DNA of 38,777 bases from an uncultured Sutterella sp. (GCA_900553105.1 USCE01000003.1:1-38777), one strand, 5' to 3'. Shown: positions 23,531 through 32,556, counted from the first letter of the stretch. Notes: a model not told the origin generated them from the sequence alone. Program-made: numbers and translations.

Positions 23531-24232
23531 TCAGCTTGCTTTACGTCGGTTAATGACCAAGCGGGCGATCAGGACCACCAAAATGGCCCCCAGCACGCAG
23601 GAAGCATAGTGAACTGTAGAGGTTTGCGGCACAAGGTCCTGCAAGAGGATGTCGGAAGAGACCAATCCACCGCCGATCCATCCCAACAACGCCCCGCCAA
23701 ACGTCACAATGATCGGGAAGCGATCAAAGAGCTTGAGGATCACTTGGCTACCGAAAACAATAAACGGAACGCTAACGACCAAACCGAAGATGATCAATAG
23801 CGTTTGATGATGTTCATGAGCGGCCTGCGCAGCACCGGCAATACCGATCACATTATCGATACTCATCACAAGGTCTGCGACAATAATCGTCTTAATGGCC
23901 GAAAGCACTTGAGTACTAGCCTCAATGTGTTTATCGTCTTCATCGTGCGGAATCAACAGTTTTACACCGATCCAAATCAAAAGCAGGCCAGCAACGACCT
24001 TGAGCATCGGCAACTGTAACAAGTACACCGCGCAGGTAATCAGCACCACACGCAGGGCGATAGCACCGAAAACACCCCAGAAAATCCCTTGTCGCCGTTG
24101 TGCAGGCGGCAAATTGCGGCAAGCCAGAGCAATCACCACGGCATTGTCGCCGCCCAAGAGAATATCAATCATGATGATCTGAGCTACCGCACCCCAGTGC
24201 ATCGTGGCAATCAGCTCGGTCAACCATTCCAT
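23531..24232 (-). CDS. TerC/YjbE-family integral membrane protein
   Basis: Likely metal-ion exporter; TerC relatives have been tied to manganese efflux and metallation of secreted enzymes. 233 residues, about seven membrane segments. The two family motifs are present with their acidic residues in the membrane: LLGGDNAVVIAL (about 26-37) and VMSIDNVIGIAG (about 121-132), which are inverted-repeat counterparts. A charged loop HDEDDKHIE (about 95-103) separates the halves. The leader between it and scpA is only 76 bases; I looked for a yybP-ykoY manganese riboswitch and did not recognise one. Ion specificity cannot be told from sequence. It begins 76 bases after scpA on the same strand. Confidence 0.88.
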   Translation of the reverse strand: MEWLTELIATMHWGAVAQIIMIDILLGGDNAVVIALACRNLPPAQRRQGIFWGVFGAIALRVVLITCAVYLLQLPMLKVVAGLLLIWIGVKLLIPHDEDDKHIEASTQVLSAIKTIIVADLVMSIDNVIGIAGAAQAAHEHHQTLLIIFGLVVSVPFIVFGSQVILKLFDRFPIIVTFGGALLGWIGGGLVSSDILLQDLVPQTSTVHYASCVLGAILVVLIARLVINRRKAS

Positions 24233-24308
24233 AATATCTTGAGTCCTTTATTAAAAATTGGAGATGAAAGTTTAACGCATTTAACCCGTCTTAGAAGACA
24301 CCATCGGG

Positions 24309-25169
24309 CTAAAAATTTGCAAACGACTGTTGGGCTGTCTTGCGCGAACAATAAATCGGCGCATAGGGCGCTGCTTGCGTGATACTGATCAGTCCTTCGC
24401 GCGAAAGCTCCAAGATCGCCAAAAAGCTCACCACACGTTCTTGCATCGTTGCCTGCTCCTGCACCAACCGATCAAAACTGATGAACGGATTGCTATCCAA
24501 ACGTTTAACGATTGCAGACATAAACTCGTGAATCGAGAGCTCTTGGCGACTGACAGTATGGTTAATTTTTAAGTTGGCCGTTTTCACAACCGATAACCAC
24601 ACCCGAGCCAACTCCTGCGGCAATACATCGGGCTCTGGCGGAGCTTCCTCGGGTTCAGCAACAAAAGCACGCCAAAACCCATCGCCCATCGTCGGCAACG
24701 CATTGAGTAATTGTGCGGCTACTTGAATCTTTTCGTATTCGGCCACTTCCCGCAAAATACGAGCCGTAGGATCTTCTTCCTGTTCCCCGTCTTCATTGAC
24801 CGGCACAGGCAATAACATCCGGCTCTTAATCATCATCAAATCAGCCGCCATCACTAAGTAATCGCTTGCCAACTCCATGTTATGAGCGCGAATTTGCTCA
24901 ACGTACTGCATGTATTGATCGGTCACAGCTGCCACGGAGATTTCGTTTAGATCAAGCCGCTGCTTGCGGATAAGATACAGCAGTAAGTCAAACGGACCTT
25001 CGAAAGACTGCAAGAAAAGCTTTAAAGCATCCGGCGGAATATAGAGATCTTCGGGAAAGTGCAAAAGTGGCTCACCCTTGAGACGTGCCACCGCCACGAC
25101 GTCCTCGATCGCAGGAGTCGTATCCGGAATAAAAAGCGGGTCAACGTCAATTAAGCGATTATTTTTCAC
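24309..25169 (-). CDS. scpA: Segregation and condensation protein ScpA
   Basis: Kleisin subunit that bridges SMC heads in the condensin complex and aids chromosome segregation. 286 residues. N-terminal SMC-neck-binding domain with FEGPFDLLLYLIRKQRLDL (about 55-73), the DYLVMAADLMMIKSRMLLP helix, an acidic linker, and a C-terminal winged helix (VVSFLAILELSREGLISITQ). About 50 residues precede the core, longer than in Bacillus. It starts with GTG at 25169, with AGGG upstream and no nearer ATG. scpB is not adjacent; its usual partner must lie elsewhere. A hairpin separates it from the upstream malic enzyme. Confidence 0.93.
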   Translation of the reverse strand: MKNNRLIDVDPLFIPDTTPAIEDVVAVARLKGEPLLHFPEDLYIPPDALKLFLQSFEGPFDLLLYLIRKQRLDLNEISVAAVTDQYMQYVEQIRAHNMELASDYLVMAADLMMIKSRMLLPVPVNEDGEQEEDPTARILREVAEYEKIQVAAQLLNALPTMGDGFWRAFVAEPEEAPPEPDVLPQELARVWLSVVKTANLKINHTVSRQELSIHEFMSAIVKRLDSNPFISFDRLVQEQATMQERVVSFLAILELSREGLISITQAAPYAPIYCSRKTAQQSFANF

Positions 25170-25194
25170 GTTGCAAATGCCCTAAAAATCAATC

Positions 25195-25227
25195 GCGGGC
25201 GAGTCTGTTATTTTAGAGCTCGCCCGC
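25195..25227 (-). terminator. Terminator after the malic enzyme gene
   Basis: Nine-bp stem GCGGGCGAG/CTCGCCCGC (25195-25203 with 25219-25227) with a 15-base loop, then GATTGATTTTTA on the minus strand. Confidence 0.65.
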
Positions 25228-25248
25228 TAATTGCATTATTCGACGACG

Positions 25249-26868
25249 TTAGTAGGACGGCGTGTAGAGACTGCTGGTGATGGCTTTTGCCAAGTCTTGC
25301 GGTTCTGTCCCTGTAGCGACCTTATTGTCGTAGCACCAACGAGCCACAGCGATTGCAATGTCAGTCGAAATAGCACGAATGTCTGACAACGAAGGATAAA
25401 GACTACCTTGAGCCAACTCTTCGTCGCTAACTAACTCTGCCAGGCGACGAGCTGCTGCCAAGAACATCCCCGTCGGCATCGTTTTGGCTTTCACGAAAGT
25501 CGCTGCCAACCCTAATGCCGGGAATACGTAGGAATTGTTGCCTTGACGCGGCACAAACGTTTGACCGTGACACACGACGGGATCGAAGGGCGAACCAGAG
25601 GCAAAGAGTGCACGACCTTCCGAGAATTGATAAGCCATCTGTGCCGTACATTCGGCCTTAGAGGTCGGATTCGAGAGTGCGAAAATAATCGGACGCTCGT
25701 TAATCGCGCTCATTTCTGCGATTACCATCGAATCAAACGCGTTGTGCTGAGCCGCCACGCCGACAATGGCCGTCGGACGCAATTGTTGGATGGCTTGCAA
25801 GAATGTTTCGGCAGGCTCAGCTTCGTGAGCAAACTCACGCTTGTGCGGGGTGAGGTTATCGCGGGCGGCGGTCACCAAACCTTTGGAGTCAAAGAGATAG
25901 CAACAACGGCGAGCCTCTTCAACAGAAATGCCTTCTTCATCAGCAATAGCATCGGCAATCAAATTGGCGATACCGGTGGCTGCTTCACCGGCGCCTAAAA
26001 AGAGTACACGTTGATCGGAGAGCTTTTCACCTTTGACACGAACGGCAGAGTAAAAGCCGCTCAATGCCACGCAAGCAGTCCCTTGAATGTCGTCGTTAAA
26101 ACACAGCGTGTCGTTTTTCCAGCGATCGAGCAAACGGAAGGCGTTACTATTGCCGAAGTCTTCAAACTGAATCAACACGTTGGGCCAGCGGCGACGTGCA
26201 CAAAGCATGAATTCATCAATGAGCTCATCGTAGGCCAACCCCGTGACGCGTTCATGACGCAACCCCAAATACAAGGGATCGAGCAAGTAGTCAGGATTAT
26301 TCGTACCGACGTCGATCACCACGGGCAAGGTCTTTTCCGGCGGGATACCAGCGCAAGCGGTGTACAAAGCCAGCTTGCCGATCGGAATACCCATACCGTT
26401 GACCCCTTGGTCACCTAAACCCAAAATTCGTTGACCGTCCGTAACCACAATCACGGCCATGTCATCTTCGGGGATGTTGTTCAAAATCTCGGCCACTTTG
26501 CCCTTATCATTAATTGAAATAAATAGGCCACGGGCTTGGATGAAGTCGTGACTGAATTTTTGGCAAGCTTCACCGACTGTCGGGGTGTAAATGATCGGCA
26601 TCAACTCTTCGACGTGATCACATACGAGCTTAAAGAAAAGCGTCTCATTGGTGTTATGCAACGAGTCGAGCACAATATAGCGCTGAATCGGCAAGGGAAA
26701 AGAGCGCAAAAGTGTCATCATGCGGTCTGCCTGCTCCTGCAGGGTTTCCACACGTGCGGGTAAAAGCCCGCGCAAACCGTTTTCGCAACGTTGTTGTTGC
26801 GTAAAAGCAGTACCGTGATTTTTAAGCGGATCACGTAACAAATTTGAGCCGCGGCAATTGCAAGTCAT
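25249..26868 (-). CDS. maeA: NAD-dependent malic enzyme MaeA (SfcA)
   Basis: Oxidatively decarboxylates malate to pyruvate, making NADH and CO2 in the cytoplasm. 539 residues, the long bacterial/eukaryotic type, not the short MaeB type. IIYTPTVGEAC (Tyr about 94, catalytic acid), VVTDGQRILGLGDQG, the metal-site region FEDFGNSNAF with CFNDDIQGTA, and the Rossmann loop FLGAGEAATGIANLI (about 292-306). No phosphotransacetylase domain is fused. NAD preference is inferred from similarity to E. coli SfcA. Stands alone, with hairpins on both sides. Start MTCNCRGSN follows GGGAC at about nine bases; the N-terminal ten residues are unlike E. coli. Confidence 0.93.
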   Translation of the reverse strand: MTCNCRGSNLLRDPLKNHGTAFTQQQRCENGLRGLLPARVETLQEQADRMMTLLRSFPLPIQRYIVLDSLHNTNETLFFKLVCDHVEELMPIIYTPTVGEACQKFSHDFIQARGLFISINDKGKVAEILNNIPEDDMAVIVVTDGQRILGLGDQGVNGMGIPIGKLALYTACAGIPPEKTLPVVIDVGTNNPDYLLDPLYLGLRHERVTGLAYDELIDEFMLCARRRWPNVLIQFEDFGNSNAFRLLDRWKNDTLCFNDDIQGTACVALSGFYSAVRVKGEKLSDQRVLFLGAGEAATGIANLIADAIADEEGISVEEARRCCYLFDSKGLVTAARDNLTPHKREFAHEAEPAETFLQAIQQLRPTAIVGVAAQHNAFDSMVIAEMSAINERPIIFALSNPTSKAECTAQMAYQFSEGRALFASGSPFDPVVCHGQTFVPRQGNNSYVFPALGLAATFVKAKTMPTGMFLAAARRLAELVSDEELAQGSLYPSLSDIRAISTDIAIAVARWCYDNKVATGTEPQDLAKAITSSLYTPSY

Positions 26869-26921
26869 TTACAAAGTCCCAAAATAAAAGTTCGAGGTCA
26901 TGCCCCTTTTTCACAACAGTA

Positions 26922-26953
26922 TCGGGACTGCTGAGCTTTGCCAACAGTCCCGA
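26922..26953 (-). terminator. Terminator after cpoB
   Basis: Nine-bp perfect stem TCGGGACTG/CAGTCCCGA (26922-26930 with 26945-26953), 14-base loop, immediately after the cpoB stop. On the minus strand only a scattered T tract follows (TACTGTTGTG), so strength is uncertain. Confidence 0.55.
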
Positions 26954-26958
26954 CAGTT

Positions 26959-27639
26959 TTAACCGAGTTTTTCGATTTGAGCCAAGCGTTGCTTGGCCGT
27001 TTTAACGTGTTCAGATTTCGGATAACGATTAATAAGATTATTCAAACTCTTTTTCGCCTCTTCAATCAAGCCTAGGCTCAATTCGGCGTTAGCTTTCAAA
27101 AGCAACGCCTCGGGCGCCTTATCCGATTTTGGATAAACACGGTAAAGATTATTGGTTACGGCCACAGTGCTCTTGTAGTCTTCCAACGCAAAGTAGGCAC
27201 TGGCGCGCCAGTAATCGGCGTCTGCCAAATAGGGCGATTTCGGCCAATTTTTCTTGAAGTCGTTTAAAGCAGTCAAACATCCCTTAAAGTCGCGTTCGGT
27301 GAAGTGCGACACTGCTTCGTTAAACTCACGTCGCTCGGCAGGCTTGACCGTAATCATGCGACCGTTAAGTTGCACCTGAGCGGGCTCGACTTCAACCAAG
27401 CGCTTATCGAGCAATTCATACTTGCGATTGAGCTCTTGCATCTCACCAATCATGCGTTGGTTTTCCGCTCGCATGGACTCGACTTGAGTCATCAAATCAA
27501 TCTGCGCTCGCTGACTTGCCTTCAGTTGCTCACGCAACTCCAAAATTGCTTGACGAGCCTCATCATCGGCAAACGCCATTGCGCTACCGGCTTGAAGTGC
27601 CAGCACGGTCGCGCCAGCCACCAACAATAACTTCTTCAT
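26959..27639 (-). CDS. cpoB: Cell division coordinator CpoB (YbgF)
   Basis: Periplasmic partner of TolA and PBP1B that couples outer-membrane constriction to wall synthesis. 226 residues. Signal peptide MKKLLLVAGATVLALQAGSAMA, an N-terminal trimerising coiled coil (about 25-75, rich in Leu/Gln/Glu), then three TPR units (about 105-220) ending RYPKSEHVKTAKQRLAQIEK. Starts nine bases after the pal stop, the expected tolB-pal-cpoB order, so one transcript. A hairpin follows its stop. Confidence 0.94.
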   Translation of the reverse strand: MKKLLLVAGATVLALQAGSAMAFADDEARQAILELREQLKASQRAQIDLMTQVESMRAENQRMIGEMQELNRKYELLDKRLVEVEPAQVQLNGRMITVKPAERREFNEAVSHFTERDFKGCLTALNDFKKNWPKSPYLADADYWRASAYFALEDYKSTVAVTNNLYRVYPKSDKAPEALLLKANAELSLGLIEEAKKSLNNLINRYPKSEHVKTAKQRLAQIEKLG

Positions 27640-27648
27640 AGTCTGAAA

Positions 27649-28125
27649 TTACTTAGCGGTGTACTTGATATCAACGCGACGGTTTTCTTGGTAAGACTCT
27701 TCGTCGTGCCCTAAAGCGCGAGGACGTTCTTTACCAAAGCTGATGCTTTCCATCCGATCTTCGGGCACACCCAATAATTGCAAACGATTCTTCACACTGT
27801 CGCTGCGCTTTTGGCCGAGCGCTAAGTTATATTCGCGACCGCCGCGTTCATCGGTATTGCCTTCCAACACAACACGGGCGCTCGGATGCGTTGCCAAGTA
27901 TTGAGCATGAGCTTCCATCATGGCTTGAGAATCAGCGGGCACCGTGTAGCTGTCAAAAGCAAAGTAAATGCTTTGTTGGCTCAAAGGCGAGGCGGGATTG
28001 GTAAAGGGATCGCCTGCGTACTGAGCATCAGGACCGTTGGGGTTTAAGTCCACCGAGGAGCACCCCGTCAACATCACGGCGCCGGCCCCCATTGCAACCA
28101 ACAACATCTTCATCTTTAATTGCAT
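27649..28125 (-). CDS. pal: Peptidoglycan-associated lipoprotein Pal
   Basis: Outer-membrane lipoprotein that binds peptidoglycan and TolB. From the ATG at 28125 it has 158 residues: signal with lipobox LTGC (acylated Cys22), a flexible linker, and an OmpA-type domain with AFDSYTVP and the diaminopimelate-binding NTDERGGREYNLALGQKR. AAGGAG lies seven bases before 28125; the upstream ATG at 28149 would place that site inside the coding region, so I reject it. Sits between tolB and cpoB; the 64-base gap to tolB contains a hairpin. Confidence 0.96.
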   Translation of the reverse strand: MQLKMKMLLVAMGAGAVMLTGCSSVDLNPNGPDAQYAGDPFTNPASPLSQQSIYFAFDSYTVPADSQAMMEAHAQYLATHPSARVVLEGNTDERGGREYNLALGQKRSDSVKNRLQLLGVPEDRMESISFGKERPRALGHDEESYQENRRVDIKYTAK

Positions 28126-28144
28126 CGAAAAACTCCTTAACTGT

Positions 28145-28166
28145 CGCAAAATATCTTTATTTTGCG
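28145..28166 (-). other. Intercistronic hairpin between tolB and pal
   Basis: Perfect nine-bp stem CGCAAAATA/TATTTTGCG (28145-28153 with 28158-28166) with loop TCTT, six bases upstream of the pal ribosome site. No T tract follows, so it is more likely an RNA-processing or stability element than a terminator. Confidence 0.5.
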
Positions 28167-28189
28167 TTATTTAAATTCTTTCATCCCGC

Positions 28190-29476
28190 TTATTTCAGAA
28201 GCGGTCCCCAGGTCGGCTCTTGAATATCGCCGTTTTGTCCAGACAAACGTGTTCTCACGCGACCGTCTAAACTAACGGTAGAGAGCACGCCTCGACCGCC
28301 TTCATGCGTAGCGTAAACCAAAATCTTACCGTTAGGCGCAAAGGTCGGCGATTCGTCTCGCGTCGTGTCAGTCAACACAAGCTGAGCCCCCGTTGTCAAA
28401 TCCAATGTAGTCACGCGAAATGCACCGTCAAAACGGGCGATATAGGCCAGTTTATCCCCCTTGGGACTGATGGCCGGACTAATGGCATATTCGCAATTAT
28501 AAGTCACGCGCTCGGCCGCCCCGCCCGCAACGGGCTGACGATAAATCTGCGGAGAGCCGCCACGGTCGCTCGTAAAGTACACAAACTGTCCATCGGGACT
28601 AAAAATCGGTTCGGTATCAATCCCGGCACTGCGCGTAAAGGGACGAACATTCGTGCCGTTAGTATTCATTAGATAAATGTGCGTACCGCCGCCCATCGAC
28701 AAAGCAACAGCCATGGTTTTACCATCGGGCGAGAAGGCCGGAGCGGAGTTATTTCCTTTGAAACTGGCAATTAAGCGACGATTACCCGTGCGCACATCAT
28801 GAAGGTAAATGACGGGCTTATTGGCCTCGAAAGAAACGTACGTCAAGAGCATGCCGTCGGGTGACCACATCGGCGAGATGATCGACTGTGCGCTTTGAAG
28901 CGCTGTTTGAGGATTCTCACCGTCACTGTCGGAAACAACCAACTCGTAAGAGTTTTGACCGCGTTGCAAAACATAAGCCAGGCGGGAGGCAAAAATTCCG
29001 CCCTCACCCGTTAATTTTTCATAAATGGAGTCCGCGATGCGGTGAGCCGTTAAACGCAAATCAACCTGATTGATAACAAACTCTTTTTGATCAATGATTT
29101 TGTCCTCTGTCGTGCCAAACAGACGATAATCGACGGCGTAACGCGTCTCGGTCAGTTTCTCGACAGAACCGATGACCAGATAGCTTGCCCCCATCGTGCG
29201 CCAGAATTGTGCACGGGGTGTTTTCATATCTTCGGCCGTTAATTCGCCTTGAATTTTGATGGCACGAAAGACCCCGCTTCGCTCAAGGTCCGCGGTGACC
29301 ACCGAGGCGATATCCAGCGGTGAGTTATTGGTTCCCTGAAATCGGGGGATGGCAATCGGCATTTGATTGGCACCCACCCCCGTAATTTCAATGCGAAGTT
29401 GAGCCCAGGCGGGAACTGCAACCGAGGCCGAAGCCATGGCACCCGAGGCTATAAACATTCGTCGGTTAATTTTCAT
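28190..29476 (-). CDS. tolB: Tol-Pal translocation protein TolB
   Basis: Periplasmic beta-propeller that shuttles between Pal and TolA during envelope constriction. About 428 residues from the ATG at 29476. N-terminal domain with RIEITGVGANQMPIAIPRF, then a six-bladed propeller of WD-like repeats: MWSPDGMLLTYVS, AFSPDGKTMAVALS, IFSPDGQFVYFTSDR, AISPKGDKLAYIA, TFAPNGKILVYAT. The signal peptide is NRRMFIASGAMASASVAVPAWA, with a twin arginine and AxA site, closer to a Tat than a Sec leader. An upstream TTG at 29494 is in frame without a better ribosome site. Heads tolB-pal-cpoB; tolQ, tolR and tolA are not upstream, where purH ends instead. Confidence 0.95.
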   Translation of the reverse strand: MKINRRMFIASGAMASASVAVPAWAQLRIEITGVGANQMPIAIPRFQGTNNSPLDIASVVTADLERSGVFRAIKIQGELTAEDMKTPRAQFWRTMGASYLVIGSVEKLTETRYAVDYRLFGTTEDKIIDQKEFVINQVDLRLTAHRIADSIYEKLTGEGGIFASRLAYVLQRGQNSYELVVSDSDGENPQTALQSAQSIISPMWSPDGMLLTYVSFEANKPVIYLHDVRTGNRRLIASFKGNNSAPAFSPDGKTMAVALSMGGGTHIYLMNTNGTNVRPFTRSAGIDTEPIFSPDGQFVYFTSDRGGSPQIYRQPVAGGAAERVTYNCEYAISPAISPKGDKLAYIARFDGAFRVTTLDLTTGAQLVLTDTTRDESPTFAPNGKILVYATHEGGRGVLSTVSLDGRVRTRLSGQNGDIQEPTWGPLLK

Positions 29477-29530
29477 CAGTGTGTCCGTCTTCAATAAAGA
29501 CTTGTCAATAGGCTGATTTTAAATCAATAA

Positions 29531-29563
29531 GGGGCGATAACGTGTGTTATCGCCCCCTTTTTT
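29531..29563. terminator. Terminator after purH
   Basis: Perfect 11-bp stem GGGGCGATAAC/GTTATCGCCCC (29531-29541 with 29546-29556), loop GTGT. On the minus strand TTATTGATTT follows; on the plus strand a run of six T follows, so it works in either direction. It separates purH from tolB. Confidence 0.8.
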
Positions 29564-29611
29564 CGATTAGTTACATTGAGCAACTGCTATACGTCGCCCA
29601 ATGACATTCGA

Positions 29612-31165
29612 TTAATGACGGAAATGACGTTCGCCGGTAAAGACCATAGCAATGCCGCGTTCGTTAGCGGCTGCAATCACTTCCTCATCACGCACGGAGC
29701 CGCCCGGTTGAATAACGCAGGTTGCACCGGCGTCCACCACCACGTCCAAGCCATCACGGAACGGGAAGAAGGCGTCGCTTGCCACCGCTGTACCTTGCAA
29801 GCTCAAACCGGCCTCTTCGGCCTTGATGGAAGCGATTCGAGCACTATCAACACGACTCATTTGGCCGGCACCGACCCCCATCGTCATGCCATCTTTAGCA
29901 AACACAATCGTGTTGGACTTCACAAATTTCGCGACCTTCCAAGCAAAAAGCATGTCTTTTAACTCTTGAGCCGTCGGTGCTTTTTCCGTGACAACGCGAA
30001 GCGCATCTTCGGAAACCACTTGCAAATCAGGCGTTTGAACCAAAAGTCCGCCGCCAACACGCTTGAAGTCAAAGTCATTTGTTGCCGCACCCATTTCAAT
30101 AGTCAAAAGACGCAAGTTGGGCTTTTTCGTCAAAATAGCCAACGCTTCTTCGGTAAAGGAAGGAGCTATGATGACTTCGGCAAATTGCTTGGCAATCATT
30201 TCGGCACAAGCGCCTGTTACGGGGCTATTGAAAGCCAAAATACCGCCGAAGGCGCTCTTGGAGTCCGTCTTAAAAGCTTTGGCATAAGCTTGGGTACTGT
30301 CAACGCCGACGGCAACACCGCACGGATTAGCGTGCTTGATAATCACGCAGGCGGGTTCATCGAACTGACGAACGGCTTCCCAGGCTGCATCGCTATCGGC
30401 GATGTTGTTGTAGGAAAGTGCCTTGCCGTGCAATTGCTTGTAGCCTGCCAAAAGTCCCGTCCCCACATGGACTTCACGGTAGAAAGCAGCATTTTGGTGG
30501 GGATTTTCACCATAGCGCATATCCTGCACCTTCACGAATTGGCGCGTGAAGGTGTCCGGGAATTGGTGCTTGGTACCGTCATCGCCCAAAGACGTCAAAT
30601 AGTTGGAAATCATGGCGTCATAACGGGCCGTATGGCAGAAGACTTTTTTCGCCAAAGCCAAACGCGTAGCCGGCGTTACTTCGCCGTGAGCCTTTAATTC
30701 TTCAACGATACGTCCATAGTCCGCCGGATCAACCACAACGGCCACGCTTTCATGATTTTTAGCAGCAGCACGAATCATTGTTGGGCCGCCGATGTCGATA
30801 TTTTCAACGGCGTCTTCAAACGTGCAATCCGGTTTAGCCACCGTGGCTTCAAACGGATAAAGATTCACCACCACGATATCGATCGGATCGATGCCGTGAT
30901 CGGCCAGGGCCTTCATATGCTCAGCCACGGGGCGACGAGCCAACAACCCTGCGTGAATCTTCGGATTTAACGTTTTTACACGACCGTCAAGCATTTCCGG
31001 GAAACCCGTGTAATCGGCCACTTCCTGCACTTCGATGCCAGCTTCGGCAATTAATTTTGCCGTGCCACCCGTAGAGAGTAAGTGATAACCCAATGCAGAG
31101 AGTTCACGGGCAAAATCAACAACGCCGGTTTTGTCCGAGACGCTCAAAAGAGCTTGTTTGCGCAT
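29612..31165 (-). CDS. purH: Bifunctional AICAR transformylase/IMP cyclohydrolase PurH
   Basis: Last two steps of de novo IMP synthesis. 517 residues, one chain. N-terminal cyclohydrolase (about 1-195) with LLSTGGTAKLI and GRVKTLNPKIHAG; C-terminal transformylase with HGKALSYNNIAD, the catalytic Lys-His in KHANPCGVAVG, and the C-terminal FFPFRDGLDV. Follows fis by 54 bases in a dusB-fis-purH row, an order shared by many betaproteobacteria. AAGGA lies about ten bases before the ATG at 31165. Ends at a strong terminator. Confidence 0.97.
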   Translation of the reverse strand: MRKQALLSVSDKTGVVDFARELSALGYHLLSTGGTAKLIAEAGIEVQEVADYTGFPEMLDGRVKTLNPKIHAGLLARRPVAEHMKALADHGIDPIDIVVVNLYPFEATVAKPDCTFEDAVENIDIGGPTMIRAAAKNHESVAVVVDPADYGRIVEELKAHGEVTPATRLALAKKVFCHTARYDAMISNYLTSLGDDGTKHQFPDTFTRQFVKVQDMRYGENPHQNAAFYREVHVGTGLLAGYKQLHGKALSYNNIADSDAAWEAVRQFDEPACVIIKHANPCGVAVGVDSTQAYAKAFKTDSKSAFGGILAFNSPVTGACAEMIAKQFAEVIIAPSFTEEALAILTKKPNLRLLTIEMGAATNDFDFKRVGGGLLVQTPDLQVVSEDALRVVTEKAPTAQELKDMLFAWKVAKFVKSNTIVFAKDGMTMGVGAGQMSRVDSARIASIKAEEAGLSLQGTAVASDAFFPFRDGLDVVVDAGATCVIQPGGSVRDEEVIAAANERGIAMVFTGERHFRH

Positions 31166-31219
31166 AATGGACTAGTCCTTTAAAAAAGTTAAAAACAAAA
31201 ATAAGAATTCGGTTCAGCT

Positions 31220-31549
31220 TCAGTCGATTTTGTAGAACTGAAGTTTGCGATGCAATGTGTTGCGGTTAATGCCTAAAAGATGTGCAGCCGCACATTTATT
31301 GTTACCGCAACGCTTCATAGCAATTTCCAACAAGGGTTTTTCCACCGCTTGAATCACCATGGGATAAAGCTCATGGTGCGGTTGTGCCCCATTGAGCATC
31401 TCAAAATACTCATCCAAGTTACGAATCACCGCATCACGCAACGATTCGCCGTTCTTGATTGGTTCTTTAGCGCTTGCCGGCACGGCGATTTTCGCCTGCT
31501 GAAGCTTCATGGCATCAAAATCCATTTCGTTATCAGTGATTTGTTCCAT
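31220..31549 (-). CDS. fis: Fis-family DNA-binding protein
   Basis: Nucleoid protein that bends DNA and activates rRNA and other growth-linked promoters. About 109 residues. N-terminal region variable; core LRDAVIRNLDEYFEML; helix-turn-helix NKCAAAHLLGINRNTLHRKLQFYKID at the C-terminus (about 84-109). I chose the ATG at 31549 because TGAGA lies six bases upstream; an ATG at 31555 and a TTG at 31567 inside dusB are alternatives. It starts 8 bases after dusB and so is coupled to it, as in E. coli. Confidence 0.93.
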   Translation of the reverse strand: MEQITDNEMDFDAMKLQQAKIAVPASAKEPIKNGESLRDAVIRNLDEYFEMLNGAQPHHELYPMVIQAVEKPLLEIAMKRCGNNKCAAAHLLGINRNTLHRKLQFYKID

Positions 31550-31557
31550 AGTCATTC

Positions 31558-32541
31558 TCACATCCAACCTTTAAGGCTAAACCAGTCGACAAGTAATCCG
31601 TATTGCGCCTGTGCATCCTTGGCTGAACACAACGCCGCCTTGTGGCTTGCAAAGTCTTCAAAATCAGCCAAGTACCATAACAGGTGTTTTCTAAAACTCA
31701 AGGTTGCAACCGCCGCATCATAGTGCTCGTGATGAAGCGCCCAGTGCTTTAAGATACAGTGCACCTTTTGCTTCATACTAATTGGGTCCGAATGCCCGAA
31801 CTCAAGCGCCTGCCGAATTTGCCGAAAGACCCAAGGGCGCCCCAAGGCTCCACGACCGATCATCAAGGCTGCGGCTTTCGTAAATTTCAGTACCGCTGAG
31901 GCACGATTGGCATCGGTTATATCCCCGTTAGCAACAACGGGAATGGTTAACGCCTGCACGACATCGGCAATGGTTGAGTAATTCACAGCAGACGTATAGC
32001 CGCCCTTACGACTTCTACCATGAACAGTCACCATGGCAAAACCGGCCTCTTGGGCCATCTTTGCTATCGTGACTACGTTCGAGTGCGAATCATCCCACCC
32101 TGTTCGGCATTTCAACGTCACAGGAACACCATGGGCCGCAGAGGCTTTTCCCAAAGCTTCAATAATAGCAGCAGCCAGTGCCTCGTCTTTCATCAAAGCC
32201 GAGCCGCAGGCGACGTTACACACTTTTTTGGCCGGACACCCCATGTTAAAGTCAACGACCTGAGCCCCTTGGTCACAAACCCAGTCAAAGGCTTCGGCCA
32301 GTAACGCCGGATCGGCACCCAAGATTTGCACCGCACGGGGTGAATCATTAGGACTAAATACCAAACGTTGACGACTTTTTCGGGTATAGCGCAGTGAAGC
32401 GTCGGCGGCAAGCATTTCACTGACCGCATAATCCGCCCCGTAGCTTCGACAGATGGAGCGAAAGGCCGCATCAGTGACTCCGGCCATCGGTGCAAGAAAA
32501 AGTCCTCCTTCGATACGGTGCTGCCCGAGAGTAATCGCCAT
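31558..32541 (-). CDS. dusB: tRNA-dihydrouridine synthase DusB
   Basis: FMN enzyme reducing uridines in the tRNA D-loop. 327 residues. TIM-barrel start LAPMAGVTDAAFRSICR, the DFNMGCPAKKVCNVACGSALM block with catalytic Cys108, TLKCRTGWD, TVHGRSRKG (usually TVHGRTR), and VVANGDI followed by MIGRGALGRPW at the FMN phosphate site; C-terminal helical domain ends at 31558. The ATG at 32541 is preceded by GAGG. Leads dusB-fis-purH. Its 94-base leader has interleaved inverted repeats. Confidence 0.96.
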   Translation of the reverse strand: MAITLGQHRIEGGLFLAPMAGVTDAAFRSICRSYGADYAVSEMLAADASLRYTRKSRQRLVFSPNDSPRAVQILGADPALLAEAFDWVCDQGAQVVDFNMGCPAKKVCNVACGSALMKDEALAAAIIEALGKASAAHGVPVTLKCRTGWDDSHSNVVTIAKMAQEAGFAMVTVHGRSRKGGYTSAVNYSTIADVVQALTIPVVANGDITDANRASAVLKFTKAAALMIGRGALGRPWVFRQIRQALEFGHSDPISMKQKVHCILKHWALHHEHYDAAVATLSFRKHLLWYLADFEDFASHKAALCSAKDAQAQYGLLVDWFSLKGWM

Positions 32542-32556
32542 TAAAAAAGCCTCGAA

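Noticed and set aside
24233..24308. Manganese (yybP-ykoY) riboswitch before the TerC-family gene
   Set aside because: The 76-base gap lacks the conserved purine-rich internal loops and is too short after allowing for the ribosome site.
29966..30697. A 243-codon plus-strand frame opposite purH
   Set aside because: Shadow of purH; composition and lack of a start signal argue against coding.
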